DNA of 64,000 nucleotides from Phaseolus vulgaris (lineage: Eukaryota; Streptophyta; Magnoliopsida; Fabales; Fabaceae), in contig NC_023756.2 of the NCBI RefSeq assembly GCF_000499845.2, positions 3,641,306 through 3,705,305 of the forward strand, given 5' to 3'. Numbering within the stretch: the stretch's first letter is position 1; the number at the start of each line of letters is the position of its first letter. Shown piece by piece: positions 26,012-38,375 of this stretch. Below the pieces are notes generated by a model. The model did not search any database and was not told the origin of the DNA. It saw only the letters and a list, made by a program, of their open reading frames with translations. The position numbers and the translations under genes were made by a program.

Positions 26012-26707
26012 TTAAGTTAATTGAAAATGAGGCACGTATAACACATCAGACAAATAAAACTTATCAGAAAAACGTACTAAACCAGAATATGTGGCATAAA
26101 CAGTTTGGCCATTTGGAAGACTAATTAAGACAGGTTTAATTTTAGTATAAGTAGTAAAAACGTTCAAATTGTGACAAACATGACCAGTGGCACCAGAATC
26201 AATAATCCAAGATTCTTTTATAGAAGATAGTGAAGAGAGAAACTTACCTGTTGAAGAATGCTCAGTATTGGGGATTTCGTTCGTAGAGATGGTGCCGACT
26301 TGATTAATTTGAGTGTGAGGGGGAGGATCCTCAAGGTTTTGCTGACGCAAAATGTTGGTAAGGAATTGGCACTGTTGTGATGTAAGTTGAATCCCCTTTA
26401 CATCCGGTTCTTTAGGAAAAAGCTCAGAAAAAGTGTTAATACTAATCATATTATTGGCTTGGGATGTCCAATTGGTGAATTTGTAGCCAGGAGGGAACCC
26501 ATCCTTTTTATAACAGGTGTCGACAGTGTGGCCAAGACAATTACAAAAAGTGCAGACTTTTCTAGTAAAAGAAAACTTTGAGATTTTAACATTACCAGAA
26601 GGAAAACCCACTTTGCGAAAACAAACTGCCTCAGTATGACCATATTTACCACAAAAATTGCATGTAATAGTGTGACTACTATTAAGACTAGGGTTTTCAT
26701 TAAACAT
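26012..26707 (-). pseudogene. Copia gag zinc fingers and protease, N-terminally truncated
   Basis: Starts with two CCHC knuckles (CNFCGKYGHTEAVC and CTFCNCLGHTVDTC) and ends with the protease motif SWIIDSGATGHVC. The gag core that should precede the knuckles is absent: only about 120 bases lie between the first ATG and the primer-binding site. The frame breaks after the protease; 25600-26010 carries the degraded stretch before integrase. Confidence 0.8.
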
Positions 26708-26828
26708 TGTCTAAAAGATTTTTAAAACCAATCAAGATTTTGAAAGAGAACAGAAAAAAAAATAACAAGAACAGCAAAGAGGGAAATAAAAATCAGAGAG
26801 AAGCGCAACAGAACTTTTCATTCGAAGA

Positions 26829-26840
26829 GCTCTGATACCA
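26829..26840 (-). other. Second initiator-tRNA primer-binding site in the copia leader
   Basis: The minus strand reads TGGTATCAGAGC, complementary to the 3' end of plant initiator tRNA-Met. A second, slightly shorter copy sits next to the 5' LTR at 27192-27202. Between the two lies the TRIM-derived insert. Confidence 0.8.
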
Positions 26841-27191
26841 TATTACAAAGTGGACTTTAAGCCTAACTCAACCCCATCAAACCGATTCATGAGGTTAAGG
26901 TTTGCACCCACTTATATACAATGAAAAGGCTCTAATCTCTAGTCGATGTGGGATATTACAAAGTGGACTTTAAGCGTAACTCAACCCCATCAAACCGGCT
27001 CATGAGGTTAAGGTTTGCACCCACTTTTATACAATGAAAAGGCTCTAATCTCTAGTCGATGTGGATCTCCAACACCCCCCCTCACGCCGAGACTACCAAC
27101 TCGTGCGTGGGACTATATATTATGGGTGGTCCGATAGCGGGTGGCACGATAAGCCCAACACAAACACTCGCTAGGATAGGCTCGAAAATGA
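26841..27191 (-). mobile_element. TRIM-derived insert inside the copia leader
   Basis: Contains a truncated TRIM LTR (26841-26953, missing its last ~9 bases), a complete 121-base TRIM LTR (26954-27074), a purine tract next to it and about 117 bases of TRIM internal sequence up to the primer-binding site. The LTR is the same as the solo copy at 22342-22462. The order, read on the minus strand, is copia LTR, primer site, TRIM internal, purine tract, TRIM LTR, partial TRIM LTR, primer site, copia body. Confidence 0.75.
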
Positions 27192-27202
27192 CTCTGATAC
27201 CA

Positions 27203-27482
27203 TATTACAGTAAATGAAGATGAATATTCCTTGTCTGATGTGATGCTTTAATGTAGCGTACGTAATCGCACGTAATCGTAATAAAGAAAGAGAGGTTTTG
27301 ATGAACCTTAACTGTAGAGAAAAATAAATATATAAAAAACTTTTATTCACTTGTATATTAGATAGTAAAATACATGGTGTATATATAAGAAAAAGATTAA
27401 GACCTAGCTGAAACAGAAGAGGAAAGTTGGGCCAAACAAACAAAGCCCAATAATTTAAAATATAAAATTAAATATCTTAACA
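27203..27482 (-). repeat. 5' LTR of the copia element
   Basis: 280 bases, partner of 22903-23182, with the primer-binding site immediately downstream in element orientation and TSD ATAAG outside. Confidence 0.85.
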
Positions 27483-27487
27483 ATAAG

Positions 27488-27794
27488 AAAAAGGAACCTA
27501 AAGAAATGCTATAGAAAAGATTACAAACAAAAAATTCTAGAGTGGAGTGGCATAGATTGTTGCAAGGACCAAATAATATGTTTTGAGACTTTTCACCAAA
27601 CACCTTATGTTCAAGCCTTGTAATTTGTTTTAGTATCATAGAACTTTGTGTAATTTTATAGGAAATTCATATTACTTCACTTCAATGACGAAATTATATA
27701 CTTTCAGACTTTTCACCAAACACCTTATATTCAAACCTTTTAATTTGTTTTAGTATCATAGAATTTTGTCTAATTTTATTCTAACCTTTTAATT
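27488..27794. repeat. Unit B / unit C junction with two short inverted duplicates
   Basis: The downstream block resumes after the copia insertion to about 27565. It is followed by two successive pieces, about 27566-27661 and 27662-27782, that are reverse complements of the same block near 22470-22590 (and 7370-7470). Unit C then starts abruptly at about 27795. No gene. Confidence 0.65.
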
Positions 27795-28983
27795 TTACAA
27801 ATGGCGTACTGAATACATCAATAGACACATGTTTTCTGATAAAATTCGGTTGAATTAGATTGACGCATGTTTGATTTAGTTTAACCTGTTGACTTTTATA
27901 GGAGTCTAAGTTCAAGAGCGGGGTTGGGTGAATTGTACTTAGACTAATTTTCGCAAAGATCAAATTATTCAATCTTGACTGAAAAAAAAGTGGTTATTTT
28001 ATGAAATAACTTATTGAAATTTCCTTAACAGAATACCACAATAGGGAAAACACTAAATTGTTTACAGAATTTCAATATATTCACTTATAGAAAATTTTAT
28101 CAGATTATTCTTGAATAGCAGCAGTTCTTGATATCAATTTAAGTCACCAAGATTAAACATATTAAAACTCAAAAGAATAGATTGAAATTCTTATTCTAGT
28201 CTCAATCAAGAAAAATTAACAGATTATCTTTTCAGTTAACAAATTAAATTGTTGATAACAAAACCAACAAGTAAAAAAATAATTGATTAATCTGTAAAAC
28301 AACAAGTTGTATTTTAAACCAGGAAGAACAATTTTACACTCAAGGCGCTTTCTCATGGTTTTTCCCTTCAAATCAAAAGAATACTCAATTTTGTAAATTG
28401 CAGCATTAGTCTACATACTACAACTTAATTTGTTGATTGAGAATTAGACATAGTTTGTGTTTTCCAACGAATTCCTAGAAAAGTATCTGAATAATCTCTT
28501 CCTTCCTTATCCGGCTAAAATTGTATTTTTTATTTTTGCAATAACTGAAGAAGGAGAAATTCTTCGTTTGAGTATATCAAAAGTTTTTTATACTTTGTCT
28601 TTCAAGCACAAAACTATCTTCTAATTGTTTATCATCAGGCATACTTGCAAGAATCTACAAAAAGTTTTTAAAATACAATTCAACACTCTCTTATTATGTT
28701 TTCCCTATTTTTTTCATAGTTGAAGATGATATTTTAAACACTTCATATTTATCTAGAAATTATTTTATTGTTATTTCTTTATTGTTATCTAAATTCAAAT
28801 TATGAAGACTTAAGTTCTATTAGACCTTATGTCATGAGACTTGGAAATACCATTGGATGGTCTTATAAATTCTTCAACTATCAGAAAAGTCATGTTAAAA
28901 TGTTCAGATAATACATTCAAAATTATACAAATAAGTCATATATAATGTTTATTATCATTAAAACCGATAGATGATGTACTAGT
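27795..28983. repeat. Tandem unit C, upstream part
   Basis: Matches about 697-1849 of unit A closely, so unit C lacks the first ~700 bases seen in A and the 14988-16830 part seen in B. AT-rich, no gene. Confidence 0.75.
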
Positions 28984-29370
28984 TTAAGACCGTCTGATGG
29001 GACTTGGAAGATTAGGCACATGACCTGGTTTTCTCACAGTAATTAAGACAATTGTTCCACCTATTACGAAGAATCCGAGGAACATTAGTCCTAGCAGTAA
29101 ATGCAGCACAAACCAAGGCAGAATCACATTCAAGCCATAAACAAGTAAAACCCATCGTTTTAGCTTCTTTAATGGCATGTATAACTCCATAAAACTCGAC
29201 TACCAATGCAATTTTAATATCAATGAAAGAAGAGAAACCACCAATAAACTCCCCTATACTCCCATGAAAAATACCACCACATGTAGCAAGACCAAGAGAA
29301 CCCCTAACAAGATCATCAGTATTAATTTTAACCCAACATGGTGAAGGAAACTCTCATTTAACAGGAAGAG
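28984..29370 (-). pseudogene. RNase H-like domain fragment, unit C
   Basis: Counterpart of 1850-2245, very similar to copy A, with VVEFYGVIHAIKEA, LWLECDSALVCAAF and RNRWNNCLNY retained. A dead fragment of a non-LTR-type polyprotein. Confidence 0.65.
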
Positions 29371-29544
29371 GATGACGAAATTTTTCACCACGAATATTAA
29401 TATAAAAGAACTTAAGCAAATTCAAATCAAATTAACGTATGACTTAAATTGTAATTATATTAATTAAATAGTTGCTAAATTTTATTAATTTATAATTAAC
29501 TTATAATTAATTTAAATTATAATGTTAACTAGTTATATCTATAC

Positions 29545-29816
29545 ATACACGTGTATAAAACTAAGACACTATTTTTAATATTTTTTTAATATCTTTTGTA
29601 ATTTTTTTAAAATTCATTAAAATCAATAATTACAATAATTAAAATATTATTAAATATATTAATTAATAATTGATTAAAATGTTATCTTTTTATCTTAATA
29701 TATTTTATAATATTTTAGTTAATATAATTATTGATTTATCATAATGAATTTTAAATATTTTACAAAAGATATTAAAAAAGTATTAGAAATAGTGTTTTAC
29801 TTTTATACACGTGTGT
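29545..29816. mobile_element. MITE-like hairpin, unit C
   Basis: Same imperfect inverted repeat as in units A and B; two bases are missing from the left terminal arm (ATACATACACGTG). Confidence 0.6.
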
Positions 29817-29875
29817 GGATGATGATTTTGTATTAAGTGGTTTTATTTTGTGGACGTGGTAATGCATATAAAATA
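29808..29875 (+). promoter_or_regulatory. Promoter region of pseudogene C: G-box and TATA box
   Basis: CACGTG at 29808-29813 and TATAAAATA at 29867-29875, as in copies A and B, although the gene behind it is broken. Confidence 0.35.
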
Positions 29876-29943
29876 TGGTTATTGATAATGTCGTTATGTT
29901 GAATTGATTCAATCTAGTTCGTTATTATCACAAAGCAATTGCA

Positions 29944-31140
29944 ATGGTGAATGATGACGCATTGGTATTGGAAGGTAAAATGAGTTCAGTGTTGAGCCTG
30001 ATGAAGAAGACTTTCTATTCGAACAATGAAATCTTCCTTCGTGAACTTATCAATAATGCTTTTGATGTAAGTTCTCTTTCAAGTTTGATTTTATATTTGT
30101 ACATTTCTTATACAGAATTGTTATCAATCAATGTATGCCTTCACATGCTCTAAATAAAATTCGATTTGAGAGACTCGCAGACATGAGAATTTTAGATGAT
30201 GAATTGATGATTAGATTGATACCTCACAAGGCTAAGAAAACACTTTCTATCATCGATAATGGTGTTGGCATGACCAAATATGGTAGGAAGGTCACAATGT
30301 TTTATTTTCATTCCTATTTATTGGTTATTAAATTATTTTCATTTGTATTTAATGGTTATTAATTGTAGTTTCGTCTGTTTGTTTTAGATTTGGTCAATAA
30401 TTTGGATGTTGGATTCTACTCAGCTTATTTAGTTGCTCACAAGGTTATCGTCACCTTTAAGTATAATGACCTTGATCAATATAATTGGGAATCTCAACTC
30501 CATGGATCCTTAATTGTCACTAGGGACATTAGTGCCAAAAAAATTTCAAGGGGAACCAAAATCACCCTCTTTCTCAAGGACGATCAGGTATCTATATTAA
30601 CCCATCCCCAATTTTTTTGTTATTTAATTTTTCTAACTCATTTTTTCTTTTAGTTGGAGTACATAGAAGAGGCCACCATCAAGAATCTGGTTAACAAACA
30701 CTGCCAACACATTATCTATCCTATCTACATTTGGAGTGAAAACACCAAAGACTATTTGCAACTCATTAACTCTTGTTTGAATAAGCAAGAGATGAAGAAC
30801 AAATTTGTGGATGAGAAGCTTGGAAATCACTTACCTAATGATCTCATAGTCTCGATTCTCTTCAAACTTCCTTTGAAATCTCTCAAGAGATTTGAAATCT
30901 CTTAAGAAAGAAACATGGAAGAAACTCTTCATTTTTTATCCTTTACCTAGCATTGGAACACCTATTGGAGCAAGGAGTATGGGAAATATACTCTTCAAAA
31001 CAAAGGATGGTCAACTAGTTTAGTTTGAGTTAAGTACCCACAAAATTACCAAGGTTGGTATCAAAGTACATCTTGGTATAATGTTCCATATGGTAATTTA
31101 TAGGGAAAGTCTTGTTCAAATCCAAGGAATGAAAAGTTAA
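29944..31140 (+). pseudogene. HSP90 N-domain / F-box fusion, copy C, broken
   Basis: Exons 1 (29944-30066), 2 (30147-30282) and 3 (30388-30587) align base for base in length with copies A and B, but the acceptor before exon 2 reads AT at 30145-30146 where the others have AG, so normal splicing is lost. Exon 4 starts at 30654, keeps the end of the HSP90 homology and the first part of the F-box (LPNDLIVSILFKLPLKSLKRF), then jumps at about 30893 to the 3' end of the gene (about 30907-31140). About 950 bases are missing, and the short duplicate GAAATCTCT lies at the junction, giving a stop at 30903-30905. The remaining 3' piece also has a TAG where copies A and B have the tryptophan of LVWFDLS. 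Non-functional. Confidence 0.88.
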
Positions 31141-33117
31141 TTATTTTTGTTGTTATAACCTAAGTGACTTATGACTTTTTTTAAAGGTTTCTCTTGTATA
31201 TGTACAAATGGGTTGACAATTTCAAATTATAATTAAACATATGATAAATTATCAAATCCTTTGATAATAATTATAAATTTGTTTTGAACATTTGATCTCT
31301 CTTTTTGTCTACATTCTTATATTGGTTCTATTTCAACTTTAAAATCTTATATTGGTTCTATTTCAACTTTAAAAATAATCTTTTACCTTTAAGCATGTGT
31401 TATTACCTAATGAAGAGAAATTTTGTTTATAGCTTCATCTATGATATGATAAGGGAGCAAAATAAGTGGTTTATGAAGGATATATGTATGTTTTAAGATA
31501 TATTAGTATAATAATTATTTATTTCTTTTACTTTTATTCCTCTTACTTTTTCTCCTATTGTGCTTAAGTAGAAACTAAAGAGTCGAGAACTGCTAAATTT
31601 TAAGTATATTGTAATGGAATTTTTTGAAACATAATGACTTAGTGTCTTCTGTAAATATATGTCAACTATGTGATGATGAAATTATAAAATTGTAAGAGTT
31701 ATTGTTTAGATCTAATGTTTGAAGTTTGTGTTATATAAAATTCTTTAATTAAGTGAGAGAGTAAGTCCTTTATAAGATAGAAGTGAATTATCTATTTATT
31801 TAAATTAACTTTTTATTTTTAAATTTATAAAAGTTTGTAGGCTGAATGATTAACATTAATTGTCATGTGGATTTTTGTGTCCTTTTATAAAACCTAGAAA
31901 AAAAAATACAAAATAAATCAGGTATTTGTCAGAAGGCACGAAATTTAAATTTTATATTTTTTAATATTTAATTGAGGTTGTTTTCGTAATTTAATTTCAC
32001 ATTTTATATAATAGAATTCAACATGCATTCATAATATAATTAAAATTGTATTGATAAAAATGTTTTCACAAAAGTTCACAAAAGATTTAAAATTTGAACT
32101 AGGTTGAACAAAAATGTTTTCACAAAAGTTTAGATATTTTTTTCCGAAATTAATCAAGGAATCTAAAGTGAGAATTTTCCAAATTCACTCACAGGAAAGT
32201 GATGTGAGTCACAATGAACGACTTAAGTACAAAGACTTTCCTAGCCAGAGTTTACCTCAAAAAGGTCACACAAAAGTTTTCGGAAGAAACTTCAAAACAA
32301 TTTGAAAACATAAAAGTGTGTGTGTGAATGCACAAATGATCCTGAAGACCAAAGAAAGGTATATTAAACACAAGAATAGGAAAAACCCTAAAGTATCACA
32401 AAGACATAAAAGGTAAAGAAAATAAAAGAAAGGGATAATGCGAAAAGAGAAAGCATAGAAATAAATGCAAGTGTAAAGTTGGACAAGTCATATGGTGATA
32501 GTGCAATGAACACTTAAAGCACACTGACACATTATCACACTACTGCACAAAAATTATTACAAATTTTATTGAGATTTCTGTTCGAGCATTTTCCCAAACA
32601 CTAAAAAGGAAATACAATTATACAAGAAAATAAAATCACAAAAAATTCTATGATACTAAAACAAATTACAAGACTTGAACATAAGGTGTTTGGTGAAAAG
32701 TCTGAAAGTATATGATTTGGTCCATGAAGTGAAGTAATATGAATTTCCTTCTCTTTGATCCTTCTTTCTCCTTTTGATATAGAGCCTTGAAGACCAAATT
32801 GTTACCCCAAAAATGGTTTAGCCAAAGCATTACTTTATGTACCACTTCTAGCACCACCAAATCACCAAAAAGGTGTACCAACAGAAGCCAATAAAGAAAG
32901 CAATAAATGCTAAAAATTTGGGAAGCTAAAATCAAGAGGAATAATCATGTAGTCCGGCTTTGGATGGTCCACCATCAAAAAATATATAATAAACAACAAT
33001 GGAAGGACAAGAAAGACGAGCAAAAATTAAGGATACTAATAAAAGTAAGCACAAGAAAACGGAACCTAAGAAATGCTCTAGAAAGGATTACAAACAAAAA
33101 ATTCTAGAGTGGACTGG
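31141..33117. repeat. Downstream part of unit C
   Basis: Matches 4897-6030 and then about 6780-7842 of unit A. Around 31317-31375 a ~28-base piece (TCTTATATTGGTTCTATTTC and following bases) is duplicated in tandem, which is not so in A or B. The match ends exactly where the gypsy LTR begins at 33118. No gene. Confidence 0.75.
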
Positions 33118-34897
33118 TGTAACATCCTTAATTTTTCCAATATATAATGTAATAAAAGTAAAACAAGCAATATCTAATTACAAATAACATATACTACTTT
33201 CTCATACGTGTATCTCAAAAGAAATATCCCTCTTCATAGGGATTTAATATATATACATCTAAAGTTTTAACAACAAAACAAAACATTCAAATAAAACTAT
33301 CTCATTCTCCAGCTGTTCACTAAGGAGCTCTATCACCTGAAATCTCATCTGCTCCCATGTAAAACACGATCATCACAGATAAAGAAACAAACACAAACAA
33401 ATAACAGGGTAAGCTATCTATATAAAAAGTTTTGATATAATTTAAATTTCAAATTAATAAGCATAATTCATCAATTCTCATATGATTTCTCAAACCATCA
33501 AGTGTCTATTACATTCATAAAATTCTTCTTTCATATGTCAGACTTTTACTGACTCACAACACATAGACACTTGACTCTACTTCCGGAAGACTCGTGTATT
33601 GAAATTAGCATCCAGAGACCTGCACCTGTCATACTACTGCTGTGAAACCCACACAGCCATGCACATAATTATCTCAATATCTCATCATCTCATCATCTTC
33701 ATATGTCAGGGTAAATCCATTGGATATGCTCTGATCAGTTCTTTCAAACCTCAGAATCAGCCAAATGGACCTCCTTCGACTCTCACCAACTGAATAACTT
33801 CATCTATTTGATTCCATTATATCAGTAGAGTCAGGATCGTCTCATTCACAGGACACTCACAAATCAATACACCCTAATAACAATCTCAACATGGTATTTC
33901 CTTTCCTGAAAATACTACATCTTGATCACACTTTAACCTCATTACATACATCATTTAACATATCAATGCACCACTCAATCACTTCATATATATATATATA
34001 TATATACTTTCTAAACAATCCAAATATATCTCAAACTTTACTTAAAACACATAATTAATTCAAAATATATGCTCTTTAAATCAATCATCGTCTGAAATCA
34101 CACAACCACTTCTCATCAAACATCTCACTTAAGTAATTCAACCAAAATATTCAAAAAGAATAGTTCAACTCATTTATATTATCATTCAAACACTTTCAAT
34201 TCTCAATCACAAACAGTTTCAACAAATTATTCCCATAAAAGATTCAAAATCAACCATTCCAGTCAATATATTACTTTACTCTTCAAGAGAGACAATCCTG
34301 CAAGCAAAAACAATTAGAATTGGTGACCACGTCACCTCCACATCCAGAATCTTCTAACCTAGGGTTTTATTGAAAATAATAAGACTAGCTTCCCTTACCT
34401 GAACTTTAGTTGATGCTCACTAAGAACTCCAAATCTACCCAAAAGCTTAAAGGTAATTAACCTGCACCACAAAGTCCTAATCAAAATCTAACTATATAAT
34501 TAGGACCTTGAGTTAACAGAGATTAACCCTAAAGCTAAAAGAGTCACATGTAAAACTCATGTAGACAACCTATCAAGTTCAAAATTTGACTCAAAGAAAA
34601 GGGCAAAAAATGAACTTACTCTATTTAGGATTTTGATCGGGCAATCTTGCAGTCTTTGCTGCCAGGAGTCTAATGGCGTACTCTGATCGTCAAACAGATG
34701 AACGAGGAGGTCAGAATCTTAGAGAGAAGGGAGAGAAAGAAAAAGGGAAACTTTTAGAGAGATGGTGGTTATTTTAAAATGAAACCTGGATAACTGAATT
34801 TTCTATTTATATGTCATTTTCATTTTAATAATAAAATATTCAGGTATCATTTAAAATATATCACTTCTACTCTAAGGTTATTTTCTAGATCCTTACA
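33118..34897 (-). repeat. LTR 1 of the tandem gypsy pair
   Basis: 1780 bases, beginning TGTAAGGATC and ending GGATGTTACA in element orientation. This is the outer 3' LTR. A purine tract (GTTAGGGAGAA) lies on its internal side at 34898-34908. It contains an AT microsatellite near 33990. The five bases outside (ACTGG, 33113-33117) would be the target duplication, but the matching copy is lost at the other end. Confidence 0.9.
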
Positions 34898-34903
34898 TTC
34901 TCC

Positions 34904-35140
34904 CTAACAAGAAAAATTTTCGTCCTCGAAAATTGACTTACCAGAAAAGAGATATGGATAGGTTTCTCTAATGGTTTCTTCTAATTCCCAAGTTGAATCA
35001 TCAGATTTATCATCCCACCCCACCTTCACCATACTGATGGTCTTGCCTCTGAGCTGTTTACTCTGATGGTCTTCAATCCTGACTGGTTTTGCTTCAAAAG
35101 ACAAGTTATCCTTGATTTGCACATTATCCACTTCCAACAC
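34904..35140 (-). pseudogene. Gypsy chromodomain region, copy 1
   Basis: The end of the polyprotein: a chromodomain-like segment (MVKVGWDDKSDDSTWELEE) of the kind that targets chromoviruses to chromatin. It is out of frame with the integrase end because of a break near 35200. Confidence 0.75.
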
Positions 35141-35202
35141 ATGACTAGGGTCTGGGATGTACTTCCTTAGCTGTGATACGTGAAAGACATTATGCAGGTT
35201 TG

Positions 35203-37902
35203 CTAATTGAGGAGATAAGCCACTGGACCTATCTTCTTTAGGATCTGATATGGTCCAACAAACTTAGGAGATAACTTCCTTGATTTGATAGCTCGTCCTA
35301 CACCTTTGGTTGGTGTCACTCTCATGAACACATGATCTCCAGCTGCAAACTCCAAAGGCTTTCTCCTCTTATCTGCATATGATTTCTGCTTACTTTGAGA
35401 AGCTTTCATTTTGTCTTGTATCTGTTTCACCTTCTCAGTGGTCTGTTGAATTAACTCTGGCCCAACCAAAACTGTTTCACCATCCTTATACCAACATAAA
35501 GGAGTTCTGCATTTCCTCCCATACAAAGCTGCATATGGTGCCATCCCAATACTGGCATGATAACTATTATTATAAGTAAACTCCACCAGAGGCAACATCT
35601 CATCCCAACTTCCCAGATGATCCAAGATACATGTCCTCAACAGATCTTCTAAGGATTGGATCGTCCTCTCAGACTGCCCATCTGTTTGAGGATGATATGC
35701 AGAGCTCATTCTCAATCTAGTTCCCAAAGAATCTTGTAAACTCTGCCAAAACCGTGAAGTAAACCTAGGATCTCTATCTGAAACAATACTAGAAGGCACC
35801 CCATGCAATCTTACAATCTCTTTGATGTACAATTGTGCCAACTTAGTCATAGATATTCTCAAATTAACTGGAAGAAAATGAGCGCTCTTCGTCAGTCGAT
35901 CAACTATTACCCAGACTGCATCATGTCCCCTTACTGATCTTGGTAAATGAGTAACGAAATCCATAGCAATGCTATCCCATTTCCACCCAGGAACATCTAA
36001 CTGTTGTAACAAACCACCAGGTCTCTGATGTTCTACCTTTGCCTCCTGACATGTTAAACATGTAGCAACATATAGAGCTATTTCTTTCTTCATGCCTGAC
36101 CACCAAAATGACTCCTTCAAATCTTGGTACATCTTATTCATACCGGGATGTAGACTAAGATAACTCTTGTGACCCTCTTCTAGGATCATTCTCTTCAGTT
36201 CTTCATTTGCAGGTATGCAAATTCTGCCATTAAATCTTAAGATCTCATCTTCTCCCATCACAAAGTCTTTAGCCTGATCTGTACCTAGTAAATCCATAGT
36301 ACGCTTCAGAGTAGGATCCTCTAACTGCTTTTCCTTTATCATTCCAAGAAAATCATTAGTTGTAGTTAACTTACTACAACTAATATGATCAACATGAAAT
36401 TTCACTCCTAAATTTAGATCTCTGAATTGCTGAATCAACTTTTGTTCTTCAATCATCATGGTTGACACCTGTACTGACTTTCTACTCAAAGCATCTGCAA
36501 CTACATTAGCCTTCCCTGGATGATACATCAGTTGGAAATCATAATCCTTCAAAAACTCCATCCATCTTGTTTGTCTCATATTCAACTCTTTTTGATCAAA
36601 CAAGTATTTCAAACTTTTATGGTCACTGAACACCTGAAATTGAGCTCCATATAAATAATGCCTCCAAATCTTCAAAGCAAACACCACAGCTGCCAACTCT
36701 AAGTCATGAGTTGGATAGTTTCTCTCATGAACTTTGAGTTGCCTTGAAGCATATGCAACTGGTCTTTTCTCTTGCATCAAGACACAACCCAAACCCTGAT
36801 GTGAAGCATCACAGTAAACTTCAAAAGGTTTTCCTGTATCAGGAATCACTAACACCGGAGCACTAGTTAACCTTTTCCTCAGCTCTATGAAACTCTCCTC
36901 ACATCTGTCAGTCCAAGCAAAAGGTTGATCTTTGCAGGTTAATTGAGTCAAAGGAGCTACTACCCTGGAAAAATCTTCAATGAACCTCCGATAGTAGCCA
37001 GCTAGACCCACAAAACTCCTTATCTCAGTCACTGTCTTTGGACGTTCCCATTGAAGCACTGCCTCCACTTTGGCTGGATCCACTGAGATCCCCTGAGTTG
37101 ATATTACATGCCCTAAGAAGTTGACTTCCTTCAGCCAAAACTCACACTTAGATAATTTAGCATATAATTTCTTCTCCCTCAAAATCTCCAACACTGTCTT
37201 CAGATGCTCTTCATGTTCTCTCTTAGTCCTTGAATAAATAAGTATGTCATCTATAAAGACTATAACAAACTTATCCAAGAACGGACGAAAAATTCTATTC
37301 ATGTAATCCATGAACAAAGCTGGAGCATTTGTTACTCCAAACGGCATCACCACATACTCATAGTGTCCATAACGAGACCTAAAGGCTGTCTTCTGAACAT
37401 CTTCAGCCTTTACCAAAATCTGGTGGTATCCAGATCTCAAATCAATCTTTGAGAACACTGAGGCTCCATGTAACTGATCCATCAAATCATCAATTCTGGG
37501 CAGAGGATACTTGTTCTTGATGGTCAACTTATTCAACTGTCTGTAATCTACACACAAACGAGACCCTCCATCTTTTTTTTTAACTAGAAGCACCGGAGCT
37601 CCCCATGGAGATACACTTGGTCTGATGAATTGTTTCTCTAACAAATCTTCAACTTGCTTCTTTAGTTCAATCAACTCAGTTGGAGCCATTCTGTAAGGTG
37701 CCATTGACACTGGCCCAGCTTCAGGTACCAAATCAATAGAGAATTCTACTTCTCTCTTAGGAGGTAATCCAGGTATTTCTTCTAGAAATACATCCATGAA
37801 ATCCTTCACCACATGTATACTACTCATTTCTTTTTCGTTCTTAACTTCCATCTGAGTTAAGATTACAAAACACTTTGATCCTTCTTTCAATTCTGACCAC
37901 AC
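35203..37902 (-). pseudogene. Gypsy pol: reverse transcriptase, RNase H, integrase, copy 1
   Basis: An uninterrupted stretch of about 899 residues. Reverse transcriptase: [39 protein letters not shown]. RNase [17 protein letters not shown] and [11 protein letters not shown]. Integrase: zinc-binding H-H-C-C ([10 protein letters not shown]...[12 protein letters not shown]), then core acids in [17 protein letters not shown] and QTDGQSERT. All catalytic acids look intact. The frame upstream is closed by a TAG at 37906-37908 which, in frame, separates it from protease. Confidence 0.92.
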
Positions 37903-37905
37903 CTG

Positions 37906-38361
37906 CTAAGCAGACATCACATATGACTTCTTGGAATCTGAAAACACTATTTTCTGTTGACCACAATCTATGAGAATGTGATTGGCAGATAGCCAATCCA
38001 TCCCTAAGATAACATCTAAGTCCTGAAGAGGTAGACAGATCAAATTTATTTTGAACCTGCGTCCCTCTACTATTACTGGACATTCAGAGCAAACTGTAGA
38101 GGTCAAAACTTTTCCTGATGTTGGTGTAGAGACCAACAATTCAAACGACAACTCCTTTACTAGAAGACCCAACTCCGCTACACATAAACTCGACACAAAA
38201 GAGTGTGTCGCTCCAGAATCAAATAAAACTTTCACATATCTACCAGCTATATAACATACACCTTGTACTAAGTTACCTGACTGAGATGCTTCAGCTCCTG
38301 ACATAGCAAACACCCTTCCAGTTGCTTGGGGTCTACCACCTCCTCCTCTTCCTGACTGCAA
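37906..38361 (-). pseudogene. Gypsy protease, copy 1
   Basis: Aspartic protease region with VLFDSGATHSFVS near residue 45 and the ILGMDWLS box near residue 118. It is one frame off the gag frame and ends in a TAG directly before the pol frame, in phase with it. Confidence 0.88.
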
Positions 38362-38375
38362 GTTACCTCCAGGAA

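Larger units (their letters stand above)
22903..27482 (-). mobile_element. Copia retrotransposon, degenerate but with both LTRs
   Basis: Full-length insertion bounded by the 5-base duplication ATAAG (22898-22902 and 27483-27487) in the downstream block of unit B; the empty site can be read in unit A near 7780. LTRs are 22903-23182 and 27203-27482, 280 bases each and nearly identical, starting TGTTAA and ending GTAATA in element orientation. A primer-binding site complementary to initiator tRNA-Met (TGGTATCAGAG) directly follows the 5' LTR at 27192-27202 and a purine tract precedes the 3' LTR at about 23183-23200. The coding region is broken by stops and frameshifts and lacks the N-terminal gag domain. 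The leader contains foreign TRIM sequence. Confidence 0.9.

Noticed and set aside
31317..31375. Two ~28-base direct repeats as a CRISPR-like or regulatory array
   Set aside because: Only two adjacent copies without a spacer; a simple tandem duplication in a plant pseudogene flank.
33987..34007. AT dinucleotide run in the gypsy LTRs (also at 40376 and 46765)
   Set aside because: A normal microsatellite inside the LTR; not a separate feature of interest.
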